Assembly (NCBI RefSeq): GCF_035222485.1
Contig: NC_085924.1
Coordinates: 372,001-436,000, forward strand
Direction: 5' to 3'
Length of the DNA: 64,000 bases
From: Podospora pseudoanserina
Lineage: Eukaryota; Ascomycota; Sordariomycetes; Sordariales; Podosporaceae
Both the position numbers and the translations under genes were made by a program. Within the stretch, counting starts at the first letter, position 1. Every line of letters starts with the position of its first letter. Below the pieces are notes generated by a model. It was not told where the DNA came from, did no database searches, and saw nothing but the letters and a program-made list of their open reading frames with translations. This document shows positions 56,084 through 64,000 of this stretch, piece by piece.

Positions 56084-56389
56084 ATGGCTGAAGACAAGAA
56101 ACACACAGTTACCGAGAGAGAGGATGTTCAGAAGGACCCTAAGACGACTAGCAACAATGGTAAAACCTCAAACTACGCCTCCACTGCTGTCCCCAGGCTG
56201 GGCATCTGCAGCAAGTTCGTTCTCCAAGCGCCCTTGCCCCAACCCGCTTGGTATTTGCGGCCACTGTTTGGCCGGTTTGACGAAATAAACGACAACTACC
56301 GGGTCCTTATTTGGGATGCACTGAGGGATAAAACGGGAAGGTTGGGACACTCATACTGGGGGAATGACATGACAAGGGAGTGCCAGTGA
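56084..56389 (+). CDS. Hypothetical small protein, 101 aa
   Basis: 101-codon frame with ATG in ACCATGG context. The N-terminus is charged (MAEDKKHTVTEREDV). The middle phrase KTSNYASTAVPRLGICSK resembles KTSDSSPAVPKMMGTCRK of the ORF at 54395. The C-terminal half (PAWYLRPLFGRFDEINDNYR) looks like a folded segment. Family unknown. May be a diverged tandem relative of the 54395 gene. Confidence 0.4.
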   Translation: MAEDKKHTVTEREDVQKDPKTTSNNGKTSNYASTAVPRLGICSKFVLQAPLPQPAWYLRPLFGRFDEINDNYRVLIWDALRDKTGRLGHSYWGNDMTRECQ

Positions 56390-57341
56390 TAGTCGACTAT
56401 TGCTTGATCTATGACTTTTGGTTCAAGAACAAAACCTGGTAGATGAACAGCCTTCCTGCTGTGACGTGCCCGGAGCTATCACCCCGGTCTTTACCCCAAT
56501 TGAAGACATGGATGTGCACGATGATATGGGCAAGTAACTGAATAGTGGCGAAAATGCGCGAGAAGTTTGGTGATCCCTGCTTACCTTTTATACTGGCAGG
56601 TGTGGTGTTTGTTGATGGTTTGCAGTTTGGCTGGTTGCAGGAGTGGTACCTACTAGTGACTACAATAAATCCGGGCTTTTGCCCAGTTTCTCTTCACTCG
56701 AAGCAAAAGTCCACGTCTTTCCCCACAGATCGCTCACCGCTTGTATCTTCTCTGCGAGACCGTATCCTTGACTACGCCTTGCTTCATCCACAACGCACCC
56801 CGACCATCCTGTCAACAAGTCGCAGCGGAATAAGAACTCAACCCGGCTGGATGACCTGGACCTCATTAGTACGTAGGTGCGTCCCCAGCCATTCTACACT
56901 ATCACTGTAGAACGCTTATCGCGCGTGTTTCATGTCAGGGCGGCCCGGATGTCAAAGGAATAACGCGCCTATCTATGTCCAACTTAAGAAATCGCGTTCG
57001 TTTTCTTTGTGACCCCTCAGGGGGCGTGCCTGGCCCTCTGCCGAGATATAGATAGGAACAAAGCCAGCAATTTGGCTTCAAAGAGCGGCCGGGCTCGTAC
57101 CCATCGGCAAATATTAGAATTTAGTGTCACGAGGAGAAGGATCATCGTCATAATCAAGAGATCAATAGACTACTTTCCCTGAGCAATGGGTCTCACCTGC
57201 GTTGCCTTGCGGGCTGGAACAGTGCCTTTGTCGGAGATGCTATTTCAACCTATTCATATAAGGCCAGCCCGGCGCTCTTCTCATCCGAAGACCATCTTTT
57301 GACTTCTCTTGTCATCTCTGTCCGCTTCTAAAAAAGAAACC
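56390..57341. other. Intergenic: promoter of the Pro/Thr-rich secreted protein
   Basis: No supported gene. A TATA-like catataagg near 57255 lies about 85 bp before the start codon at 57342. Confidence 0.4.
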
Positions 57342-58307
57342 ATGAGAATTCCATCCGCCATCGCCGCTATCCTAGTGGCCGTTGCCTCCTTCTCCCTCGC
57401 TGGTGCCGTCCCCGTCGTTAGCGACGTCGAAGCCCGCGAGGCTGACCCATGGGGCCCGGTCTGCTTTTATGTTGCTAGGCAGCCCAAGAAGCCTTGCACC
57501 TACTGGAAGCAAAAGAGACAGGACACGCCGGTCATCACCAAGATGGGTCCCGGTCACGTATATGTCCCACCTCTCCGATTCGGCGGTCTTGGTCACGTCT
57601 CTGTTGCTCCTCTCCCTGCGACCAGGGTTCAGGTCATCCCCATTGAGGACCCGACACCGGCCCCGGCACCGACTGGCAAGCTTCAGGTCATTCCTATTGA
57701 GAAGAGAGCCCCTCAGCCAACGTTCGTAACCACCTTTACCGTTCCTCTTCTGACCAGTCTGCTGACACCGGGTGTTACAGTCAGGCCCACGTTTAAGACG
57801 ACGATCACCATATCGCCAGAGGCCACCTCCACCAGGCTGTCAACTATGACGCCTATCAGAGTGATCACCGTCACCCAGACAATTAGGCCGACTAGCCCTA
57901 TTCCAACGTTCACCATCACATCCACTGCACCGCCAAGATCGATCCCAACGTTCACCATTACATCCATTCCCACGCCTGCTGAGCCGGCCTTGGAGAAACC
58001 TACCAACATCGATTTGACCTCCACCTTCCAGCCTCCGCCTACCCTGGAGGTACCAACCAACATCGATCCGACTTCCACATTCAAGCCAAGTCCACCCCCA
58101 AGTCCAACTTTGACTTCCAGCCTGAACTTGGGTCCTCTGGTACCTCCCACCATAACCCCAACGCCATCCCCAACACCCATCGCAATCCCCACCGAGGCAT
58201 CGGAATTCAGTTCTCAACTCACCTTTCCACTACTTCCTCCCGTTACTGCTCGCGCGTTACATCCTTCCCACAAGGAGGTGATCATCGAGCTGAAGCCGGA
58301 TGTTTAA
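57342..58307 (+). CDS. Secreted Pro/Thr-rich repeat protein with Kex2 sites
   Basis: Single exon, 321 aa from the only in-frame ATG (57342). A clear signal peptide (SAIAAILVAVASFSLAGA) is followed by a short Cys-containing segment (two Cys) and two dibasic sites: KR after WKQ near residue 51 and KR after IPIE near 125. The rest is Pro, Thr, Ser and Ile-rich, with internal repeats: VQVIPIE/LQVIPIE, IPTFTITS (twice), and PTNIDxTSTF (twice). It is probably heavily O-glycosylated and extracellular or in the wall. The dibasic sites could mean Kex2 processing into peptides. No enzyme domain is seen. Confidence 0.7.
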   Translation: MRIPSAIAAILVAVASFSLAGAVPVVSDVEAREADPWGPVCFYVARQPKKPCTYWKQKRQDTPVITKMGPGHVYVPPLRFGGLGHVSVAPLPATRVQVIPIEDPTPAPAPTGKLQVIPIEKRAPQPTFVTTFTVPLLTSLLTPGVTVRPTFKTTITISPEATSTRLSTMTPIRVITVTQTIRPTSPIPTFTITSTAPPRSIPTFTITSIPTPAEPALEKPTNIDLTSTFQPPPTLEVPTNIDPTSTFKPSPPPSPTLTSSLNLGPLVPPTITPTPSPTPIAIPTEASEFSSQLTFPLLPPVTARALHPSHKEVIIELKPDV

Positions 58308-58394
58308 ACCTGTCTTTTCCTTTCTTTGCAGATATAGTAATCCAAAAAAAATGAATACAAGAATGATTTCAACCAATCTTCGTGACATCCCTCC

Positions 58395-59975
58395 CTATTC
58401 ATCCCCAAAGTCCTCCGTAACCATCCTAAAGACCTTGTCCCCCTTATCAACCCTCACCACCCACCTCCATCCCTCCTCCACTCCCTCCCTCCTCTTGATA
58501 TCAACCTCAACATCCCTATCAGGAGCCATAATCTGCCCCGCAGCCCCCGTATTCCAACTGGTCGGCGCCTCCCACCCTTTTTCCTTGTCCACCGGCTCCA
58601 TCTCCAACCTCGCAACAAAAGCCGCCACCACAGCCAAAATCTCATTCGTAGCAAAGTGCCTTCCGGGGCAAAGCGTCTTGCCTCCTCCAAAGGTCCTAAA
58701 ACAACTCTCTTTCGGGCGAGAAGATTTGTTTTCGGGCAGGAACCTCTCCGGGACAAAGTCATTGGCGTTCTCCCCCCAGAGCTTCGGGTCAGAGTGGACT
58801 ACCCTAGTGGGCATCTGGATGAGCGCGCCTTTCTTGAGGAGATACCCGTCCAGGTATGTGTCCTGCGTTACTTCCCTCACTGGCGTGCCCATCCCCACAT
58901 AACGAAGTGTTTCCTGGTAGGAGGACAGCAGCAGAGGGCAGTTGGCTTTCAACGTGACAATATTGATTGTCCTTGTGACCGTCCCGTCCTCGCCACGAGC
59001 AGTCTCAATGCACGCCTCCACTTCAGCCCGGATGGACGCCAAAAGGGCAGGGTTGGCGTGGACGTAGAACAAGGTCCAAAAGGCAGCGGGGATGGTGTTG
59101 ACCATGATGGCGATCGTGCCCCCGATCTCAATCTTGGCGATGTCCTCGACGGGGAGCTTATTCCGTGTGGCGACACCGTAGCGGAGGCGGGTGAGGAGGG
59201 AGGCTGACTCCTGCCCGTTGGAGGTGTAGTATTTGTAAAAGGCTTGGGAGACCTTGGCTCGGGCGGCGATGGCTTTGCGGGCGAAGAGGGTGGGGAGGAT
59301 GTTGATTATGATGGGCATGATGCCTTGCTCGAATTCCCAGAAGGCATCGGCGATCGACTGGTCGTTGTAGGGGTTCATAGGGCCGTAGACGGCTCTGGTC
59401 GTGGCCGAGGTGAGGGTTGTGCGAAGCCAGGAGTAGAGTTTTATGCGTTTTCTTTGGCCAATGGGGGGTTCGAGCAAGTCGAGAGAGCTGGAGACTTCAC
59501 GTAACATGTCGCGGTTCATCTCGTCAATGTTGGATGGTTTGGTTCCGTCTCTCAAAGCGATGTGGCTTTCGTGAGCAACGCCGTGGTCACCGTCATCGCC
59601 GTAGACGTTGTGCTGTAAGATGGCGTCTGATTCCTTGCTGCTGCCGGCTATGATGCTTGAGAATTTCATGAGGATGGGGTCGATGGAGAAGGCTCGGTGT
59701 TGCCTTTGTATCGACTGGATCAAGTCTGGACTTGAAACGACGTACATCTTCTGTCCTGGGAGCGGCACAGTGAAGATTGGCGCTCCAGTTGCTGCATAGA
59801 CATCAGAGTAATAGTTGTAGGTTCGCCTGTATAACCCAATCATGTGGCTGATGATTGGAATACGCTGAGGAGCGAGTGGAGGTTCGCGCGGGTCGTAGTC
59901 GAGGAGCTTGCGAATGGCCAAGTACCCCAGGGTCACAGCCCCGGAGACGGTGGCAAGCCACAGTCTTGGGTCCAT
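58395..59975 (-). CDS. Cytochrome P450, CYP7/CYP8-like group
   Basis: Single exon, 526 aa on the minus strand. It has an N-terminal hydrophobic segment, then QRIPIISHMIGLYRR. ExxR appears as YQETLRY, PERF as FVPERFLP and the heme loop as FGGGKTLCPGRHFA. The I-helix has no AGxDT; instead it reads NTIPAAFWTLFY, as in CYP7 and CYP8 enzymes (sterol 7-hydroxylases, prostacyclin synthase). Loss of the I-helix Thr is found in P450s that rearrange peroxides or use unusual oxygen chemistry as well as in normal CYP7 hydroxylases. It is not close to another biosynthetic core gene. The substrate is unknown. Confidence 0.9.
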   Translation of the reverse strand: MDPRLWLATVSGAVTLGYLAIRKLLDYDPREPPLAPQRIPIISHMIGLYRRTYNYYSDVYAATGAPIFTVPLPGQKMYVVSSPDLIQSIQRQHRAFSIDPILMKFSSIIAGSSKESDAILQHNVYGDDGDHGVAHESHIALRDGTKPSNIDEMNRDMLREVSSSLDLLEPPIGQRKRIKLYSWLRTTLTSATTRAVYGPMNPYNDQSIADAFWEFEQGIMPIIINILPTLFARKAIAARAKVSQAFYKYYTSNGQESASLLTRLRYGVATRNKLPVEDIAKIEIGGTIAIMVNTIPAAFWTLFYVHANPALLASIRAEVEACIETARGEDGTVTRTINIVTLKANCPLLLSSYQETLRYVGMGTPVREVTQDTYLDGYLLKKGALIQMPTRVVHSDPKLWGENANDFVPERFLPENKSSRPKESCFRTFGGGKTLCPGRHFATNEILAVVAAFVARLEMEPVDKEKGWEAPTSWNTGAAGQIMAPDRDVEVDIKRREGVEEGWRWVVRVDKGDKVFRMVTEDFGDE

Positions 59976-61254
59976 CGTAACTGTGATGTTGGCGATGGTG
60001 AAGCTTGACAGTGGTGATGTTGATGCGGGGAAAAAAGAGTTTAAATTGACCTTTGTGGGACGTCAGCTTCGTGCCTGAAGCTCTGTTGGCTCTGCCCCCC
60101 CTGTAGGGCTGTAAGCGTGGCGTTCTTGAACAGGTCTAAGACATCGGCGTTGGTCCAATCGGCAACATTGTAGATAAGCGTTGACGGTGAGCGCCGCCAA
60201 CAAAGTCGCAACGCATTGTGTGTTGTTTCTCTTGGGAATCCGAAGCTGGGAATGTTGGTTGTTTTATTGGATGTGGAAGGAAGAGTGGAAGCACGAAAAC
60301 AGAGCCCGGTCCCACGCAAAAGGTCCGCTAGACTTCGATCTATGGAAAAGTTCAGTTAGAAGCACGTCAGAATCACTAATGCACTTTTACCAACCAACAA
60401 CAAGCCAGATAATAGATGTCCATTTCACCACGCCTGCATGAACAACTTGCAAACCACCGTCACGTCTCTTCTCGAAGAGTCGTAACTTCGAATCTATCCA
60501 TGGTCGATGGGACCGGAAGGCGATCGACTCAACTATTTCTCCCACTCTCAGATTTCAATGGCAGCCACCTCAGTCCCGCCCCCAAAGCGGCTTGGAGGGT
60601 GATCGCAAGCTTCTCCTCTTTGCACCCTTTCGAATGTCTTTTTATTCAAAGTTTGTCTCAGAAGCTTGTGCCTGGTGACTTTGAGTTTCCGTTACATCAG
60701 AAATCCACTTTCCTGCTGACGAATTGGCGGGGACGGTGATTGCAGGACTTTGTTGTTTTACCCTGGAGAATCACCGGATTGGTGGAAATTGGCGATGCTG
60801 GAGCCCCACGACACCCACAAAACACCACGCAAGTCATCGTTCCAGTACCCTGGTATACTTGCCCGGCAAGTTATCCGAGGGCGATCACCGTTGGACGGAC
60901 GCGAGGACGAGAGCGCAAAACCGGCCATGGCTTCCAAACATGTCTTCGGAACCACTTCACCTAGCGCGGAGAACACGAGGGCAAGGATCTTGGAAAAACA
61001 CACAAGCGGCCAGGTTTCACCAAGAAAAGATTCTCCGCCTTGCTGGAGCAGGACCAGGCTATCTTGAGCAAGGGTATTGCTAACAGGTCATAGATCCATG
61101 ATTGGAGTGATCAGCAAATCGTGTATAAATCCTCAGTCATATAACCTTCCGTCCCAAGATGTTGGTTCGCTACTACCAGACCCAGGACCATCCGAGCCTT
61201 CCCTGTCAGATCTACTACTCCTTCAAGTGCCTAACTTGACGACATAGAACCACC
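59976..61254. promoter_or_regulatory. Divergent promoter region P450 / pectate lyase
   Basis: 1.3 kb without a supported ORF. A TATA-like gtataaat at 61122-61129 lies about 130 bp before the pectate lyase start. Confidence 0.45.
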
Positions 61255-62381
61255 ATGAAGCTCCTCGGTCTCAGTGTATTTCTCGCTCTGGCCCAGGCCA
61301 CACCCACCCCTACTCTCCCTGAGGAAAATACGGTGAGGCTGGAGAAAAGAGCCAGTATCTCAGAGGCAGCGACCCTGGGATTTGCCTCTTTGAACGGAGG
61401 GTCAGTATCATTCCCTTGTCATCTCTCTTTTAATCAAGGCCGACAACTAACAAGCGTTTCCACAGAACGACTGGAGGTGCAGGTGGTACAGTAACGACTG
61501 TGTCCACGCTCCCTGAGTTCACCGCCGCTGTTGGCGAGAAGAATACGACCCCAACCATTGTGGTAATTCGTGGAGTTATCACGGGCAACGAGAAGGTCCG
61601 CATTGGGAGCAACAAGAGTATCATTGGCCTGCCCGGTTCTGGCCTGAGGGGCATTGGCTTGCACTTCCGCAGACAAAACAACCTCATCGTACGCAACATC
61701 GTCTCCTCCTTTGTTGTGGCGAGCACCGCTGAGGATGCACTCAAGATCGAGGTCAGCTCCTACCTTTCATTCCTCCTCGCCTGGTAGTAATCGCGCCTAC
61801 TAACGACCGCCCAACAGGGAAGCACCAACGTCTGGGTCGACCACTGCGAATTCCACTCCACCCTGAACAGCGACAAGGACTTCTATGACGGCGCTGTTGA
61901 CTCGTCCCACGGCTCCGACTTCATCACCGTCTCCCACACCTACTTCCACGACCACTGGAAAACCTCCCTCGTCGGCCATAGCGACAATAACGGCTCCCAG
62001 GATAAAGGTAAGCTGCGCATTACGTACGCCAACAACTATTGGAAGAACGTGAATTCACGTGCACCGCTTCTCCGCTTCGGAACGGCCCACATCTACAACT
62101 CTTTCTACGAGAACATGAGCTCGGCTGTCAATACCCGAATGGGCGCTCAGGCGCTAGTTCAGAGCAACGTCTTCCGTAATGTTACGGCTGCCGTCGTCAG
62201 CCAGGATTCCAAGGAGGTCGGGTTTGCGGTTCTGGAGGGCAATGAGCTTGGTGGCGGCCTTGCCAATGCCCCGGCTGGGAACTTGGGGTCGAGCAGCATT
62301 CCCTATTCTTTTTCTCTGCTGGGTGCGGGTGCGGTGCCGTCGAGGGTGCCTGCTGAGGCTGGTGCTATTCTCAAGTTCTGA
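61255..62381 (+). CDS. Pectate lyase, polysaccharide lyase family 1, secreted
   Basis: Three exons: 61255-61400, 61466-61751 and 61818-62381 (996 nt, 331 aa). The introns are GTCAGT...CAG and GTCAGC...CAG. The signal peptide is about 16 residues, then a KR propeptide site (RLEKRAS). The PL1 landmarks are in order: VWVDHCEF, DFYDGAVDSSHGSDFITVSHTYFHDHW (calcium-binding Asp region), SLVGHSDN and the catalytic Arg block SRAPLLRFG. It cleaves pectate by beta-elimination outside the cell with calcium. Length fits a compact fungal PL1 without a binding module. Divergent from the P450. Confidence 0.93.
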
Positions 62382-63164
62382 GTGTCGGTCTTGTGTTGCG
62401 GACACATGAGCATCATATCATACATGTAAATATGCGCAACCTTTGATATACCTATCTTCATCTCATCCCGGCTTTGGCCGACATGTGGCCGTCTTCTCGG
62501 AACTCTTTCGGCATGTTCGGTGCTTATCATCTCGCCTTGTACCACTTCTTTGATAAGTCAAGGGCTCGACCCGCTGAGTACGCTTGGCTTCTTCGGTAAG
62601 CCCCGGGCTTATCGGCTCGCTGAGTAGGACTTATTCGGTAAGTCCAGTGTTCATCTCATAATCTGCGGTGAGCGCCTGACACTACCGTTTACAAGCGGCT
62701 ACCTCAAAACCGTACAGACTTCAAACAGGAATTCTGCCCTTTCAAACAGATAGCAAAGCGCAAGACTTCGGATTCTACTCACCTAAGATACCTATCTTGG
62801 ACAATCACTACCTCGGTCCAACTCTGACCAGGCACCGTTGCGTACTCAGCAATCCCCGTGGTGGCTTCGGTGGCTTGGGTTTGGGTCATTCGTGCTTGCA
62901 GTTGCCTTAGTAAGAGCACCCAGTCAGCGTCTTGTGATGACTCGATCCACACCACACGTCATTGTTTTTTCTCGGAGTTGTCGTCTTCGTCGCTTTGGCT
63001 TCCGTCTGGGGGGCAGAAACACATTCAACTTGATCAGGTTAGGTACCATGGAAAAGAAAACTATAAGAAGCTGAGCTGCCGTACTACCGGCCTCATCATG
63101 GAAAACATCAGGTTGAATCAGCACATTGAAACAGAACAGATCATACAACTCAAACCACGACAAT
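62382..63164. other. Intergenic, no gene seen
   Basis: Short near-repeats of cttcggtaag / ttcggtaagtcc around 62592-62643. No supported ORF. Confidence 0.45.
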
Positions 63165-63950
63165 ATGAGTTCCCTTCTCTCGATCGCCTTGATGGCCTTT
63201 CTCGCTGTCACCTCAACGGCGTCACCCCTAGCGGCGAACTCGAAACCGTCCACGACCGCCGCCTCGGTCCCCACATATACACCCCTTACCCCAGCCGAGA
63301 TCAAGGCCCTGCAGACTGAGCTACTCCTCGCCCCCTCGTACAAGGACAAGGAGAAGGTCCTCTTCCCCCCCAACAACGGCGGCAGCGCCAACAACGTTTC
63401 CTTCCAGTTCGTCCCCAGCAACGGCCCAGCCCCCCAAGACGGTAGCGTCATCGTCGGCAGCGTCGACTCCATCCCAGGCCTGATCGGCACCAACGTCGCC
63501 GCAGCCATCGGCTTCATCGGCCCCTGCGGCCTCAACGTCCCCCACCTCCACCCCCGCGGGAACGAGTTCCTGACCGTGGTCAGCGGCACCCTCATCGGGG
63601 CCTTTCTCCTCGAGCCGGACGGGCCGTTCGTCGGGGACGTCCCCCAGGTCGCCATGACGCTGAGCAACTACACCGGCATGCTGTTCCCGCAGGGGCACAC
63701 GCACTGGCAGTTCAACCCGACGTGCGAGCAGGCTGTGTTTTCGGCCGCGTTTGACAGCAATGATGAGGGACGGTTTCAGGTTGCGCAGACCTTTTTCTCC
63801 TCCATGCCCGATAATGTGCTCACGGCGAGCTTGGGGAATCCTACGTTTTTGGGACCGAAGCAGCTGGATCAGCTGAGGGGGATTATCCCTAGTGCTTTTG
63901 TTGTCATGGTGGATAGTTGTGCCAAGGCTTGTGGGATCAAGACTGCTTAG
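63165..63950 (+). CDS. Secreted cupin / germin-like protein (spherulin-1A type)
   Basis: Single exon, 261 aa from the ATG at 63165. The signal peptide is MSSLLSIALMAFLAVTSTAS. One cupin barrel is present. Motif 1 reads GLNVPHLHPRGNEFLTVVSGTL with the H-x-H...E metal ligands. Motif 2 is FPQGHTHWQFNPTCEQ with the fourth ligand His. Family members (germins, spherulins) bind manganese and some have oxalate oxidase or superoxide dismutase activity; many fungal ones are untested. Located in the secreted set with NLP and pectate lyase. The codon pattern goes from C-rich to G-rich. Confidence 0.9.
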   Translation: MSSLLSIALMAFLAVTSTASPLAANSKPSTTAASVPTYTPLTPAEIKALQTELLLAPSYKDKEKVLFPPNNGGSANNVSFQFVPSNGPAPQDGSVIVGSVDSIPGLIGTNVAAAIGFIGPCGLNVPHLHPRGNEFLTVVSGTLIGAFLLEPDGPFVGDVPQVAMTLSNYTGMLFPQGHTHWQFNPTCEQAVFSAAFDSNDEGRFQVAQTFFSSMPDNVLTASLGNPTFLGPKQLDQLRGIIPSAFVVMVDSCAKACGIKTA

Positions 63951-64000
63951 GTGGTTGGTCACTGACTACCTCAGCTAGGTAGGGGGTTCCGTGGGTGGAT

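Overview
This is a 64 kb stretch of nuclear DNA from a filamentous ascomycete, most likely a Sordariomycete. The signs are short introns (about 50-95 bp) with GT-AG ends and CTAAC/CTGAC branch sites, Zn2Cys6 and MFS families, a necrosis-inducing-type protein, a PL1 pectate lyase, and remnants of Fot1/pogo, Tad-like LINE and copia-type LTR elements. I reconstructed multi-exon genes by hand; each reported junction keeps the frame and the summed exons divide by three. I cannot name the species.

Left edge (1-2.8 kb): an unassigned ORF and a decayed relative of a fungal decapping-nuclease-like family, then a 12-bp microsatellite. 2.8-36.7 kb is a probable secondary-metabolite region. It holds a CYP52-like P450, an aldo/keto reductase, a Zn2Cys6 regulator, a secreted GMC oxidoreductase, a DHA2-type MFS exporter, a stand-alone LovC-type enoyl reductase, a second P450, and a 13.4-kb hybrid PKS-NRPS gene (4 exons, about 4376 aa). 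The megasynthase reads KS-MAT-DH-cMT-(no ER)-KR-ACP-C-A-T-R. It lacks an ER domain, and the separate enoyl reductase should supply that function in trans. The R domain keeps its Thr/Tyr/Lys set, so an aldehyde-releasing mechanism is favoured. No hydrolase, pericyclase or Baeyer-Villiger enzyme of the cytochalasan type is visible, so the product cannot be named. The P450/PKS-NRPS and GMC/MFS pairs are divergent and share promoters.

36.8-39.9 kb is a transposon graveyard that probably marks the right border of the cluster: a pogo-like transposase C-terminus, an inverted pair of LTR-like arms, and a 5'-truncated Tad-like LINE.

40-64 kb looks like an accessory region tied to nutrition and host or plant material. 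It carries a DAL5-type MFS permease, an unknown 342-aa protein, a membrane fatty-acid-desaturase-like protein, an NLP, a Gfo/Idh/MocA oxidoreductase, a small Cys-rich GPI-type protein, a DUF1304 membrane protein, a rhodopsin-domain (SAT4/PTH11-like) membrane protein, several tiny ORFs, a Pro/Thr-rich secreted protein with Kex2 sites, a CYP7/8-like P450, a pectate lyase and a secreted cupin. Many genes share an unusual pattern: C-rich coding sequence at the 5' end that turns G-rich at the 3' end.
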